From Hordeum vulgare subsp. vulgare (taxonomy: Eukaryota > Streptophyta > Magnoliopsida > Poales > Poaceae): 64,000 nt of DNA. A model generated the notes under the pieces. That model was not told the DNA's origin. It saw only the letters and a list, made by a program, of their open reading frames with translations, and searched no databases. The first letter of the stretch is position 1, and every line of letters begins with the position of its first letter. A program made the translations under genes and the position numbers. The DNA lies in NCBI RefSeq assembly GCF_904849725.1, contig NC_058524.1, positions 504,540,263 through 504,604,262 of the forward strand. The letters run 5' to 3'. Below, piece after piece: positions 34,598 to 45,884 of the stretch.

Positions 34598-35857
34598 TGA
34601 TAACCCACAAGTGTAGGGGATCGTTTGTAGCCTTTTCTGATAAGTAAGACTGTCGAACCCAACGAGGAGCTAAAGGTAGAATTAATAATCTCTCAAGTTC
34701 TATCGACCACTGATACAACTCTATGCACGCTAACGCCAACTTTACCTAGAACAAGTATGAAACTATTTTGCGGGAAAGAAACTAAAAGTACTTAGTAGGT
34801 GTGATAGATAGTTTTGCAAGAAAATGAAGAGCAGGTAAATAAAAGTTCATTGTTGTTAAGATAAAGAGTAATAAGTAAGTTGTTTAGTAGAAATATTTTT
34901 TGTATAACGCAAGAGAAAGATTGTCCATAGGCAATTGCATATAAGATGATAGATACTTATCATATGCAATGAGGGAGAGGCATACGCTAACACACTTTCC
35001 GTACTTGGATCATATGCACTTACGATTGGATCTCCAATAAGCATTCATAACTACTAGAAACCATTAGGGTAAACCCAACCGTAGCATTAAACATCAAGTC
35101 CTCTTTACTCCCATACACACGTGACTCCCTTACTCGGGTGTAAGTTTTTGTACCGTCGCCACCCACTACAAGAGAATGATGAACATATTGCAAACCCTCC
35201 AGCGCATATCCTTCACATGTGCGCCTCACGGAAGGCACCTTAGGAAAGCACCCTATCAACACACAACTCATATCAATAACATCATATCACAATTAACCCG
35301 TAGGACAAAATAAATCTACTCAAACATCATAGGATAGCCACACGTCATTAGATAATAATATATAGCATCAAGCACCATGTGCAAGTAGAGATTATAGTGG
35401 GGAAGAGAGGTTTTATACTGCTGCAAAGAGGAGGAGGGAGTTGGTGGTGACGACGGCGAAGTTGTTGGTGTAGATCGTTGTCACGATGGTTGACCCGGCG
35501 GCGCTCTGGCATCACCGGGAGAGAGGGTGAGAGAGCCCCCCTCCTTCTTCTTATTCTTTGGGCTCCTACCTAGGTGGGAGGAGGGTTTATCCTCTCGTCT
35601 ATGGCCTCCATGGCACCCGGAGGGCAGTAGCCCCTCTGCGATTGGATCTCTCTTTGTGTTTCTTCCGTGTTTACGCGACTTGTTTTATCGCCCTTCACCA
35701 TTTCTTAAATATCCACAGATCCGTAACTCCGATCAGGCTGAAATTTTCATGGGATTTTTATCGCGCAAATATCTTCCTTGCGGTAGAAGGCGAGCCTCAA
35801 CCGACTTAAAGGGTGGGCACAAGCCATCAGGGCCCGACCCCCCGCCCCCCTGGGTCA
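34598..35857 (-). repeat. Element E 5' LTR, cut by element F
   Basis: It starts tgataaccc on the plus strand, 11 bases from the primer site, and runs to ggtca at 35857 where F is inserted. The rest lies beyond F, outside the window. Confidence 0.75.
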
Positions 35858-37386
35858 TGCTACCTCTTGAGCTTGCGTTGGTTTTTCCCTTGAAGAGGAA
35901 AGGGTGATGCAGCACACTAGCGAAAAGTATTTCCCTCAGTTTGAGAACCAAGGTATCAATCCATAGGAGTATCAAGATGAGGCACCAATGTACCTGCACA
36001 AAAACAAACAAACTTGTACCCAACGCTATAAAGGGGTTGTCAATCCCTTCACGATTATTTGCAAGGTGAGATCTGAAGGTGAAAAGTGCAACAAAGTAAT
36101 TTTGTGGATCTGAAAATATGATGTGAAGTAGACCCGGGGGCCATAGTGTTCACTAGAGGCTTCTCTCATGATAGCAAGTATTATGGTGGGTGAACGAATT
36201 ACTGTCGAGCAATTGATAGAATCGCGCAAAGTGGTGATGATATCTAAGGCAATGATCATACATATAGGCATCACGTTCGAGACAAGTAGACCGATACTTT
36301 CTGCATCTACTACTATTACTCCACACATCGACCGCTATCCAACATGCATCTCGTGTATTGAGTTCATAACAAACAGAGTAACGCCTTAAGCAAGATGACA
36401 TGATGTAGAGGGATAGATTCATGCAATATGATATAAACCCCATCTTTTTACCCTTGATGGCAACAACACGATTCGTGCCTCGCTACCCCTTCTGTCACTA
36501 GGTGAGGACACCACACGGTATGAACCCAAAACCAAGCACTTCTCCCATTGCAAGAATTATAGATCAAGTTGGCCAAATGAAACCCACTACTCGAAGAGAA
36601 TTACAAGGGTACGAAATCATGCATATAAGAGATCAGAGGAGACTCAAATAATATTCATAGATAATCTGATCATAAATCCAGAATTCATCGGATCTCGACA
36701 AACACACCGCAAAAGAAAGTTACATCGGATAGATCTCCATGAAGATCATGGAGAACTTTGCATTGAAGATCCAAGAGAGAGAAGAAGCCATCTAGCTACT
36801 AGCTATGGACTCGAAGGTCTGTGGTGAACTACTCACGCATCATCGGAGAGGCAATGGTGTTGATGAAGAAGCCCTCCGTGTCTGAATCCCCCTCCGGCAG
36901 GGCACCAGAAGGGTCCCCAGATGGGATCTTGCGGAGACAGAAGCTTGCGGCGGCGAAAAAGTATTTTCGTGGCTCTCTCTGGTGCTTTTGGATTTTTAGA
37001 GAATTTATAGGCGAAGGAGGTAGGGCAAAGGAGCCACGGGGGGCCCACAAGCTTGCCCGGCGCGAACCCCCCCCCCTCCCCCCAAGCCGCGGCTAGGGGG
37101 CTTGTGACCTCCCCCAAGGTCCTTTGCCTTGGTTCTCAAGTCCCATGTGTATCTTCTGTTATGGAAAAAATCCTCCCGCAGGTTTTATTCCGTTTGGACT
37201 CGTTTAATATTCTTCTCTGAAAAAGGTCAAAAACACGGAAAAAAATGAAACTGGCACTTGGCACTGAGTTAATAGGTTATTCCCAAAAAGATATAAAATA
37301 GCATATTCATGCATATAAAACATCCAAAGTTGACAAGATAATAGCATGGAACCATCAAAAATTACAGATACGTTGGAGACGTAACA
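35858..37386 (-). repeat. Element F 3' LTR
   Basis: Plus strand from tgctacctcttgagc to gagacgtaaca, 1529 bases. The coding-strand tip is TGTTACGTC, one base off TGATACGTC. Decayed CCCACAAGC (about 37045) and GCTTGTG (about 37099) arms remain. Confidence 0.85.
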
Positions 37387-37917
37387 AGAATCCCCAAGCT
37401 TAACTCCTGCTCGTCCTCGAGTAGGGAAGTGATCAAAACTGAATTTTTGATGTGGAATGCTACCTAACATATTTGTCCTTTGTAACTTCTTTCTTGTGGC
37501 ATGAATATTCAGATCCGTAAGATTCAAAACAATAGTTTACTATTGACATGAAAACAATAGTACTTCAAGCATACTAGCAAAGTGATCATGAACTTTTGAA
37601 ATAACAAGGCCAAAGAGAGTTATCCCTACAAAATCATATAGTCTGGCTATGCTCCATCATCCCCACACAACGAATTTAAAGCATGCATAATCCCGGTATT
37701 GGCCAAGTAATTGTTTTCTCACTCTTACTTTCTCAAACCTTTTCAACTCTCACGCAATACATGAGCGTGAGCCATGGATATAACACTATAGGTGGAATCG
37801 ATTGTGGTGGAGGTTGTGAGGCAAAAAGGAGGAGATGGTCACATTGACTTGGCGTATTAATGGGCTATGGAGATGCCCATCAATAGATATCAATGTGAAT
37901 GAGTAGGGATTGCCCTG
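37387..37917 (-). other. Element F interior, first piece
   Basis: It starts with polypurine-tract text (minus strand TAAGCTTGGGGATTCT, 37387-37402) and continues as 3' backbone matching 43960-44455 of G in reverse. No gene is supported. Element G interrupts it at 37917. Confidence 0.75.
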
Positions 37918-39462
37918 TGATACGTCTCCAACGTATCTATAATTTTTTATGGTTTCATGCTATTATCTTGTCAAACTTTGGATGTTTTGCATGTCTTTTA
38001 TTTATTTTCTGGGACTAACTTATTAACTCAGTGCCAGTTCCTGTTTTTCCATGTTTTTCACCCCTTTCAGAGGAGATTTTGAAACGGAGTCCAAACGGAA
38101 GAAAATCCCCGAAAAGCTTTTTTCTGGAACGGAAGAAGATCGGAGAGCTTGGGGGCCAAGCAAGAAGAGCCCCAGGGGCCCCCACAAGCCCCCATCCCGC
38201 GGCCAGGGGGTGCACCATGCAGGCTTGTGGGTCCCCTGGAGGTCCCCTGACCTAGATCTTGCGCCTATAAATTCCCAAATATTCCCAAAAAATCAGGGGA
38301 GCATCGTAATCACTTTTCCGCCGCCGCAAGCTTCTGTCTCCGCAAGATCCCATCCGGGGCACGTCCTGGTGCCTTGTCGGAGGGGCGATTTGGACACGGA
38401 ACGCTTCTCCGTCAACACCATGACCTCTCCGATGATGCGTGAGTAGTTCACCATAGACCTACGGGTCCATAGCTAGTAACTAGATGGCTTCTTCTCTCTC
38501 TTGGATCTTCAATACAAAGTTCTCCATCATCTTCATGGAGATCTATCCGATGTAATCTTCTTTTGCGGTGTGTTTGTCGAGATCCGATCAATTGTGGATT
38601 TATGATCAGATTATCTATGAATCTTATTTGAGTTTCTTCTGATCTCTCTTATGCATGATTTCATATCCTTGTAATTCTCTTCGAGTTGTGGGTTTTGTTT
38701 GGCCAACTAGATCTATGATTCTTGCAATGGGAGAAGTGCTTGGTTTTGGGTTCATACCGTGTGGTGACCTCACCCAGTGACAGAAGGGGTAGTGAGGCAC
38801 GTATCGTGTTGTTGCATCAAGGGTAAAAAGATGGGCTTTTCATCATTGGTTTGAGATTATCCCTCTACATCATGTCATCTTGCTTAAAGCGTTACTCTGT
38901 TCGTCATAAACTCAATACACTAGATGCATGCTAGATAGCAGTCGATGTGTGGAGTAATAGTAGAAGATGCAGAAAGTATCGGTCTACTTGTCTCGGACAT
39001 GATGCCTATATGCTAGATCATTGCCTTAGATATCGTCATGACTTTGCGCGCTTCTATCAATTGCTCGACAGTAATTTGTTCACCCACCGTAATATTTGCT
39101 ATTTTGAGAGAAGCCACTAGTGAACACTATGGACCCCAGGGTATACTCCACACCATATTTTCAGCCTTACACTTTTCACTTCATTGCAGTTTCCGCCTTT
39201 AGATGTCACTTTTACAAACAATCTTGAAGGGATTGACAACCCCTTTGAAGCGTTGGGTGCAAGCTTGTTTGTTTTTCCGCAGGTACTTTGGACTTGATGA
39301 GGCCCTCCTTTTGGTTCGATACATTGGTTCTAAAACTGAGGGAAATACTTACTACTCCTGTGGTGCATCACCCTTTCCTCTTCAAGGGAAAAACCAACGC
39401 AAGCCAGAGAAGTAACAAGAAGAATTCCTACGTGCCACGGAAGGACTTTTGTTGCCGCAGCA
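37918..39462 (+). repeat. Element G 5' LTR
   Basis: TGATACGTCTCCAACG to gttgccgcagca, 1545 bases. Inverted-repeat arms CCCACAAGCC and GGCTTGTGGG (about 38182-38231) are followed by TATAAAT (38266-38272). Confidence 0.93.
38182..38272 (+). promoter_or_regulatory. Element G 5' LTR inverted repeat and TATA box
   Basis: Same layout as in C: GC-rich hairpin with CCCACAAGCC / GGCTTGTGGG arms, then TATAAAT about 35 bases on. This block is deleted from the 3' LTR. Confidence 0.6.
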
Positions 39463-39472
39463 GAAGAATTTC

Positions 39473-39490
39473 TGGCGCCGTTGCCGGGGA
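39473..39490 (+). promoter_or_regulatory. Element G primer binding site (tRNA-Asp)
   Basis: TGGCGCCGTTGCCGGGGA matches the tRNA-Asp complement at all 18 bases, 10 bases after the LTR. Confidence 0.92.
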
Positions 39491-39695
39491 GGAAGATCAA
39501 GTCAATAACTCATCCAAGTAAGTGTCGCAAACTCATCTCTTGCATTTACTTTGTTTGCCAGTTGCCTCTCGTTTTCCTCTCCCCCACTTCACCAATTTTC
39601 CTTTTTCGTTCGCCTTTTCGTTTGCCCTTTTCGTTCGCCCTTTTTCTCACCCGCTTTTTGTTTGCTCGTGTGCTTGCCTGCTTGCTGAAGTCACC

Positions 39696-41769
39696 ATGAA
39701 CAAAAACACCAAGCTTTGTGACTTCTCGAATACTAATAATAATGATATTATTAGTACTCCGATTGCTCCCGCCACTAGTGTGGAGTCATACGAAATCAAT
39801 GCCGCTTTGCTGAATCTTGTTATGAAAGAGCAATTCTCTGGCCTTCCTAGTGAAGATGCCGCATCCCATCTCAATACCTTCATTGAGCTTTGCGATATGC
39901 AAAAGAAAAGAGATGTGGATAATGACGTGATTAAATTGAATCTTTTTCCTTTCTCGTTGCGAGATCGCGCAAAAACTTGGTTTTCTTCTTTGCCCAAAAA
40001 TAGTATCGGTTCTTGGGATAAGTGCACAGATGCTTATATATCCAAGTATTTTCCGCCAGCTAAGATCATCTCCTTCGTAATGATATCATGAATTTCAAGC
40101 AACTTGATCATGAACATGTTGCACAAGCTTGGAGAGAATGAAATTAATGATTAGAAATTGTCCCGCTCGTGGCTTGAGTATTTGGATGATTATTCAAATC
40201 TTTTACGCTGGCTTGAATTTCGCTTCTAGAAATATCTTGGACTCCGCCTCAGGTGGAACGTTCATGGAAATCACGTTAGGAGAAGCCACAAAGCTCTTAG
40301 ACAACATCATGACGAACTACTCTCAGTGGCACACTGAAAGGTCACCTACTAGTAAGAAGGTACACGCTATAGAAGAAATTAACTCGTTGAATGCTAAGAT
40401 GGATGAGTTAATGAATTTGGTTGCTAGTAGAAGTGTTCCTTTGGATCCTAATGATTTTCCTTTGTCTTCTTTGATTGAGAGTAGCAACGCTAGCTTGGAC
40501 GTAAAAAAATTTGGTAGGAATAACTTTGGCAACAACAATGCTTTTAGAGGAAACTATGTTCCTAGGCCTTTTCCTAGTAACTCCTCTAATAACTTTGGCA
40601 ACTCCTACAACAATACCCATGGGAATTACAATAGATTACCCTTTGATCTAGAGAGTAATATCAAAGAGTTCATCAACTCTCAAAAGATTTTCAATGCGTC
40701 CATAGAGGAAAAACTACTCAAAATTGATGATTTGGCTAAGAGCGTTGATGGGATTTCTTGTGATGTTGATGCTTTGAAAGTTAGATGTGCTCCTCCCAAA
40801 ATCAACATGGATGAACCTTTGAAAGCTATGCGTGTTTCCATGATTGAGAGCCAAGAAAGAACCGCCCAAATTCGTGCTAGACATGAATGGCTTAAAAAGG
40901 CGTGTTCTCGTGATGAGAATCACGAAGATCTTAAAGTGCTTGGTGTGACTCCCATTGAATCTTTGTTTTCTTGTGTCAAACCTAATAATTATGGGGCTGG
41001 ATATGAATCCACTTTGGTTGAAAAGTGCCCCAATGATTCGGAGTCCATCTATCTTGATGCTAAAAGTGTTAAAAGGGGAGTACAAGACGTTAAAACTTTG
41101 AGTAGTAATGAAGTTACTACCGTGGATTTCAAGGAATTAAATTATGATAGTTGCTCCTTGATTGAATGCATTTCTTTGATGCAATCCATGTTAAACTCTC
41201 CGCACGCTTATAGCCAAAACAAAGCCTTTACCGATCATATCATCGAAGCTATGATAAAAGCTCTTGAAGAGAAACTTGAATTGGAAGTCTCTATCCCTAG
41301 AAAGCTTCATGATGACTGGGAACCTACCATCAAAATCAAAATCAAAACCTATGAGTGCAATGCTTTGTGTGATTTGGGTGCTAGTGTTTCTGCGATTCCA
41401 AAGTCTTTATGTGATATTCTGGGTTTTAATGAGATTGAAGAGTGTTCTCTTAATTTGCATCTTGTTGATTCTACTATCAAGAAACCCATGGGAAGGATCA
41501 ATGATGTTCTTATTATTGCAAATAGGAACTATGTACCCGTGTATTTCATTGTGCTTGACATTGATTGCAATCCTACATGCCCTATTATTCTTGGTAGACC
41601 TTTCATAAGGACTATCGGTGCTATCATCGATATGAAGGAAGGGGATATTAGATTTCAATTTCCTTTAAGGAAGGGCATGGAACACTTTCCTAGAAAGAAA
41701 ATAAAATTGCCTTATGAATCCATGATGAGGGCCACTTATGGTTTGAGCACCAAAGACGACGATACGTGA
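39696..41769 (+). pseudogene. gag: Element G Gag-protease gene with two frameshifts
   Basis: The ATG at 39696 (context tcaccATGa) opens the frame. Residues 1-130 hold a Gag capsid-like domain (EDAASHLNTFIELCDMQ, FPFSLRDRAKTWFSSLP). The frame shifts near 40072 and again near 40129; each is a one-base loss. The remaining 546 codons (40129-41769) are open: the end of the capsid domain, an asparagine- and glycine-rich linker (NNFGNSYNNTHGNY) without CCHC knuckle, a region shared with C, and a retropepsin-like domain with CDLGASVSAIP and CPIILGRPF. Translation ends before the conserved post-ORF motif. With no RT or integrase, the element would use enzymes of an autonomous relative. Element A or B relatives share its LTR tip and primer (inference). 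Confidence 0.88.
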
Positions 41770-41783
41770 TTCTATCGCTACTA

Positions 41784-41834
41784 TGCCTAGCTAAGGGCGT
41801 TAAACAATAGCGCTTGTTGGGAGGCAACCCAATG
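41784..41834 (+). other. Conserved post-ORF structured motif, element G
   Basis: TGCCTAGCTAAGGGCGTTAA, then AGCGCTTGTTGGGAGGCAAC, 15 bases after the stop codon. Hairpin TTGGG-AGGCAA-CCCAA at 41817-41832. Confidence 0.6.
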
Positions 41835-44455
41835 AATTTATATTTTTCTTTCTATTTTGTTGCATCCACACTTTCACAATTCTGTTGTGATTGTGTTTTT
41901 TGTGTTTCTTTTTGTGTTTGAGCCAAGCAAAACCTTTATGAGTGGTCCTGGTAATGGTTGTTTGATCTTGCTGGAAAAAGACAGAAAGTTTTCGCTCACG
42001 AGATGATTTTTCATTTTTATTAAGAAAGAGCTTTTGAGTTGATACGTTTTTCTGCTGATTCATATGCTTTTTCCCTAGATCTTCGTAATGTTTTAGATTT
42101 TTTGAGGTACCAGAAGTATACGAAGTATACAGATTGCTACACGCCGGTCTGTTTTTGACAGATTCTGTTTTTATTGAGTTGGTTGCTTGTTTTGATGAAA
42201 CTATGGTTAGTATATGGGGGTACTAGCCATGGAAAAGTGAGAATACAGTAGATCATCATCAATATAGATGGAATTCAAGTTTTCTACGGTACCAAAAGAA
42301 GTGGTAGTTTGTTTTCTTGTACTAATGTTATCACAAGTTTCTGTTTAAGTTTTGTGTTGTGAAGTTTTCAAGTTTTGGGTGACGTTCTCATGGACAAAGA
42401 GATAAGGAGTGGAAAGAGCTCAAGCTTGGGGATTCCCAAGGCACCCCAAGCCAAATTCAAGGACACCAAAAAGCCTAATCTTGGGGATGCCCCGGGAAGG
42501 CATCCCCTCTTTCGTCTTCAATCCATCGGTAACATTACTTGGGACTATATTTTTATTCACCACATGATATGTGTTTTGCTTGGAGCGTCTTGTATCATAG
42601 GAGTCTTTTCTTTTTGTTGTGTCACAATCATCCTTGATGCACGCCTTTTTGAGAGATAGATACATGCACTCATCGTGATTTTGCAAGAATGCTCACTGTG
42701 CTTCACTTATATCTTTTGAGCTAGATACTTTTGCTCTAGTGCTTCACTTCTATATTTTGAGCTAGATACTTTTGCTCTTGTGCTTCACTTATATCTTTAG
42801 AGCACGATGGTGTGTGATTTGGTAGTTGGCTTATGCTATGAAAGAAGTCCCATGTGCTAGGTACCCTAAGAGGATGCAAAAACCTCCATCTTCACGTACA
42901 TTGAGTAGAAAGAGAAGTTTCGATTCCTCTCAATTAGTTTGGAGACACGGATTCAGTAATATTAAAAGCTATGTTAGTAGGGTGTTGTGAATCTAGAAAT
43001 ACTTGTGTTGAAGTTAGTGATTCTCGTAGCATGCACGTATGGTGAACCGCTATGTTAGGAAGTCGGAGCATAATTGATCTATTGATTGTCATCCTTTATG
43101 TTGAGGTCGGGATCGCGCGAAGGTTTACACCTACCAACCCTTCCCCTCGGAGTATGCGTTTAGCACTTTGTTTCGATTACTAATAAAAACTTCTGCAACA
43201 AGTATGTGAGTTCTTTATGACTAATGTTGAGTCCATGGTACAGATGAACTTTCACCTTCCACCATTGCTAGCCTCTCTAGCGCCGCGCAATTCTCGCCGG
43301 TGCACAAACCCACCAAATTCCTTCCTCAAAACAGCCACCATACCTACCTACTATGGCATTTTCATAGCCATTCCGAGATATATTGCCATGCAACTACCAC
43401 TGTTCCGTCTCATGAATTGTGCCGTCACTTTCATATTGCCATTGCATGATCATACTATATCGTTGCACATCCCGGTACACTGCCGGAGGCATTTGCTATG
43501 GAATCATCATCATTGTGATTTTTGAGCTTTGAGTAACTAAAAGTGTGATGATCATCATTATTAGAGCATTGTCCCATGTGAGGAAATTAAAAAAAGAGCC
43601 CAAAGAGCCCAAAAACAAAAAAAAGAGAAAAGAAAGAAAAAGAGGCCTAAGAGCCCAAATATAAAAAAAGAAATGAGAGAAAAAGAGAGACGGGACAATG
43701 CTACTATATTTTTTCACACGTGTGCTTCACGGTAGCACCGTGTTCTTCATAATTGAGAGCTTCTTGCTTTGTCACTACCATATGCTAGTGGCAATCTTCT
43801 TTTATAACGTGGCTTGTATATTCCAATGATGGGCTTCCTCAAAAATTGCCCTAGGTCTTCGTGAGCAAGCAAGTTGGATGCACACCCACTAGTTTTCCTT
43901 TCGAGCTTTCACATACTTATAGCTCTAGTGCATCCCTTGTATGGCAATCCCTACTCATTCACATTGATATCTATTAATGGGCATCTCCATAGCCTATTGA
44001 TACGTCGAGTCAATGTGACCATCTCCTCCTCTTTGTCTCACAACCACCACCACACTCTATTCCACCTATAGTGCTATATCCATGGCTCGCGCTCATGTAT
44101 TACGTGATACTTATAAAAAGTTTGAGAAAGTAAGAGTGTGAAAAAAATTACTTGGCCAATTCCGGGGTTGTGCATGATTTACATTAGTTGTGTGAGGATG
44201 ATGGAGCATAGCCAGACTATATGATTTTGTAGGGATAACTTTCTTTGGCCTTGTTATTTTGAAAGTTCATGATTACTTTGCTAGTTTGCTTGAAGTATTA
44301 CTGTTTTCATGTCAATAGCAAACTATTGTTTCGAATCGTACGGATATGAATATTCATGCCACGTGAAAGAAGTTGCAAAGGACAAATATGCTAGGTAGCA
44401 TTCCACATCAAAAATTCATTCTTTATCACTTCCCTACTCGAGGACGAGCAGGAGT
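41835..44455 (+). other. Element G 3' non-coding backbone
   Basis: Collinear with C (26798-29449) and H. Contains the double hairpin (42425-42507), CTTCACTT repeats (42705-42800) and a purine-rich tract (43585-43690). No conserved reading frame. Confidence 0.7.
42425..42507 (+). other. Conserved double hairpin, element G
   Basis: CTTGGGG (42425-42431) with CCCCAAG (42444-42450); GGGGATGCC (42483-42491) with GGCATCCCC (42499-42507), loop CCGGGAA. Confidence 0.6.
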
Positions 44456-44471
44456 TAAGCTTGGGGATGCT
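44456..44471 (+). promoter_or_regulatory. Element G polypurine tract
   Basis: TAAGCTTGGGGATGCT directly before the 3' LTR, identical to C and H. Confidence 0.78.
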
Positions 44472-45879
44472 TGATACGTCTCCAACGTATCTATAACTTT
44501 TGATGGTTTCATGCTATTATCTTGTCAAACTTTGGATGTTTTGCATGCCTTTTATTTATTTTCTGGGACTAACTTATTAACTCAGTGCCAAGTGCCAGTT
44601 CCTGTTTTTTCCATGTTTTTGACCCCTTTCAGAGGAGATTTTGAAGCGGAGTCCAAACGGAAGAAAATCCCCGAAAAGATTTTTTCTAGAACGGAAGAAG
44701 ATCGGAGAGCTTGGGAGCATCGTAATCACTTTTCCGCTGCCGCAAGCTTCTGTCTCCGCAAGATCCCATCTCGGGCACGTCCTGGTGCCCTGCCGGAGGG
44801 GGGATTTGGACTCGGAAGGCTTCTCCATCAACACCATGACCTCTCCGATGATGCGTGAGTAGTTCACCATAGACCTACTTGTCCATATCTAGTAACTAGA
44901 TGGCTTCTTCTCTCTCTTGGATCTTCAATACAAAGTTCTCCATGATCTTCATGGAGATCTATCCGATGTAATCTTCTTTTGCGGTGTGTTTGTCGAGATC
45001 TGATGAATTGTGGATTTATGATCAGATTATCTATGAATCTTATTTGTGTTTCTTCTGAGCTCTCTTATGCATGATTTCATATCCTTGTAATTCTCTTCGA
45101 GTTGTGGGTTTCGTTTGGCCAACTAGATCTATGATTCTTGCAATGGGAGAAGTGCTTGGTTTTGGGTTCATACCGTGCGGTGAACTCACCCAGTGACAGA
45201 AGGGGTAGCGAGGCACGTATCGTGTTGTTCCCATCAAGGGTAAAAAGATGGGGTTTTCATCATTGGTTTGAGATTATCCCTCTACATCATGTCATCTTGC
45301 TTAAAGTGTTACTCTGTTTGTCATGAACTCAATACACTAGATGCATGCTAGATAGCGGTCGATGTGTGGAGTAATAGTAGTAGATGCAGAAAGTATCGGT
45401 CTACTTGTCTCGGACGTGATGCCTATATGCTAGATCATTGCCTTAGATATCGTCATGACTTTGCGCGGTCTTATCAATTGCTCGACAGTAATTTGTTCAC
45501 CCATCGTAATATTTGCTATTTTGAGAGAAGCCTCTAGTGAACACTATGGCCCCGAGGGTCTACTCCACACCATATTTTCAGCCTTACACTTTTCACTTCG
45601 TTGCACTTTCCGCCTTCAGGTCTCACTTTTACAAACAATCTTTAAGGGATTGACAACCCCTTTGAAGCGTTGGGTGCAAGCTTGTTTGTTTTTGCGCAGG
45701 TACTTTGGACTTGACGAGGCCCTCCTTTTGGTTCGATACCTTGGTTCTCAAACTGAGGGAAATACTTACTGCTCCTGTGTTGCATCACCCTTTCCTCTTC
45801 AAGGGAAAAACCAACGCAAGCCAGAGAAGTAACAAGAAGAATTCCTACGCGCCAGGGAAGGACTTTTGTTGTCGCAGCA
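44472..45879 (+). repeat. Element G 3' LTR with promoter deletion
   Basis: 1408 bases against 1545 in the partner. The segment equal to 38154-38299 is absent, joined at a short GGG repeat near 44713-44715. The hairpin and TATA box are lost. Confidence 0.92.
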
Positions 45880-45884
45880 CCGTG

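Larger units (their letters stand above)
31897..35857 (-). mobile_element. Element E: truncated non-autonomous retrotransposon
   Basis: A 5' LTR (34598-35857, cut by element F), a tRNA-Asp primer site, a coding remnant of unknown type, a 3' backbone and about 385 bases of 3' LTR (31897 to about 32283). The LTR differs from C, G and H, but the backbone (post-ORF motif, double hairpin) is the same type. About 2 kb between hairpin and 3' LTR, and most of the 3' LTR, are missing. Confidence 0.7.
37918..45879 (+). mobile_element. Element G: non-autonomous Gag-protease LTR retrotransposon
   Basis: LTRs at 37918-39462 and 44472-45879; target copies ccctg (37913-37917) and ccgtg (45880-45884), with the unbroken target recognisable by joining the F flanks. 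The primer site is a perfect tRNA-Asp match. The interior holds the best-preserved Gag-protease gene of the window, then the 3' backbone; no polymerase or integrase. The 3' LTR has lost about 140 bases including the TATA box. Confidence 0.95.

Noticed and set aside
39473..39490. Possible tRNA-Asp gene fragment
   Set aside because: Only the 18-base 3' end complement is present, at the primer-site position.
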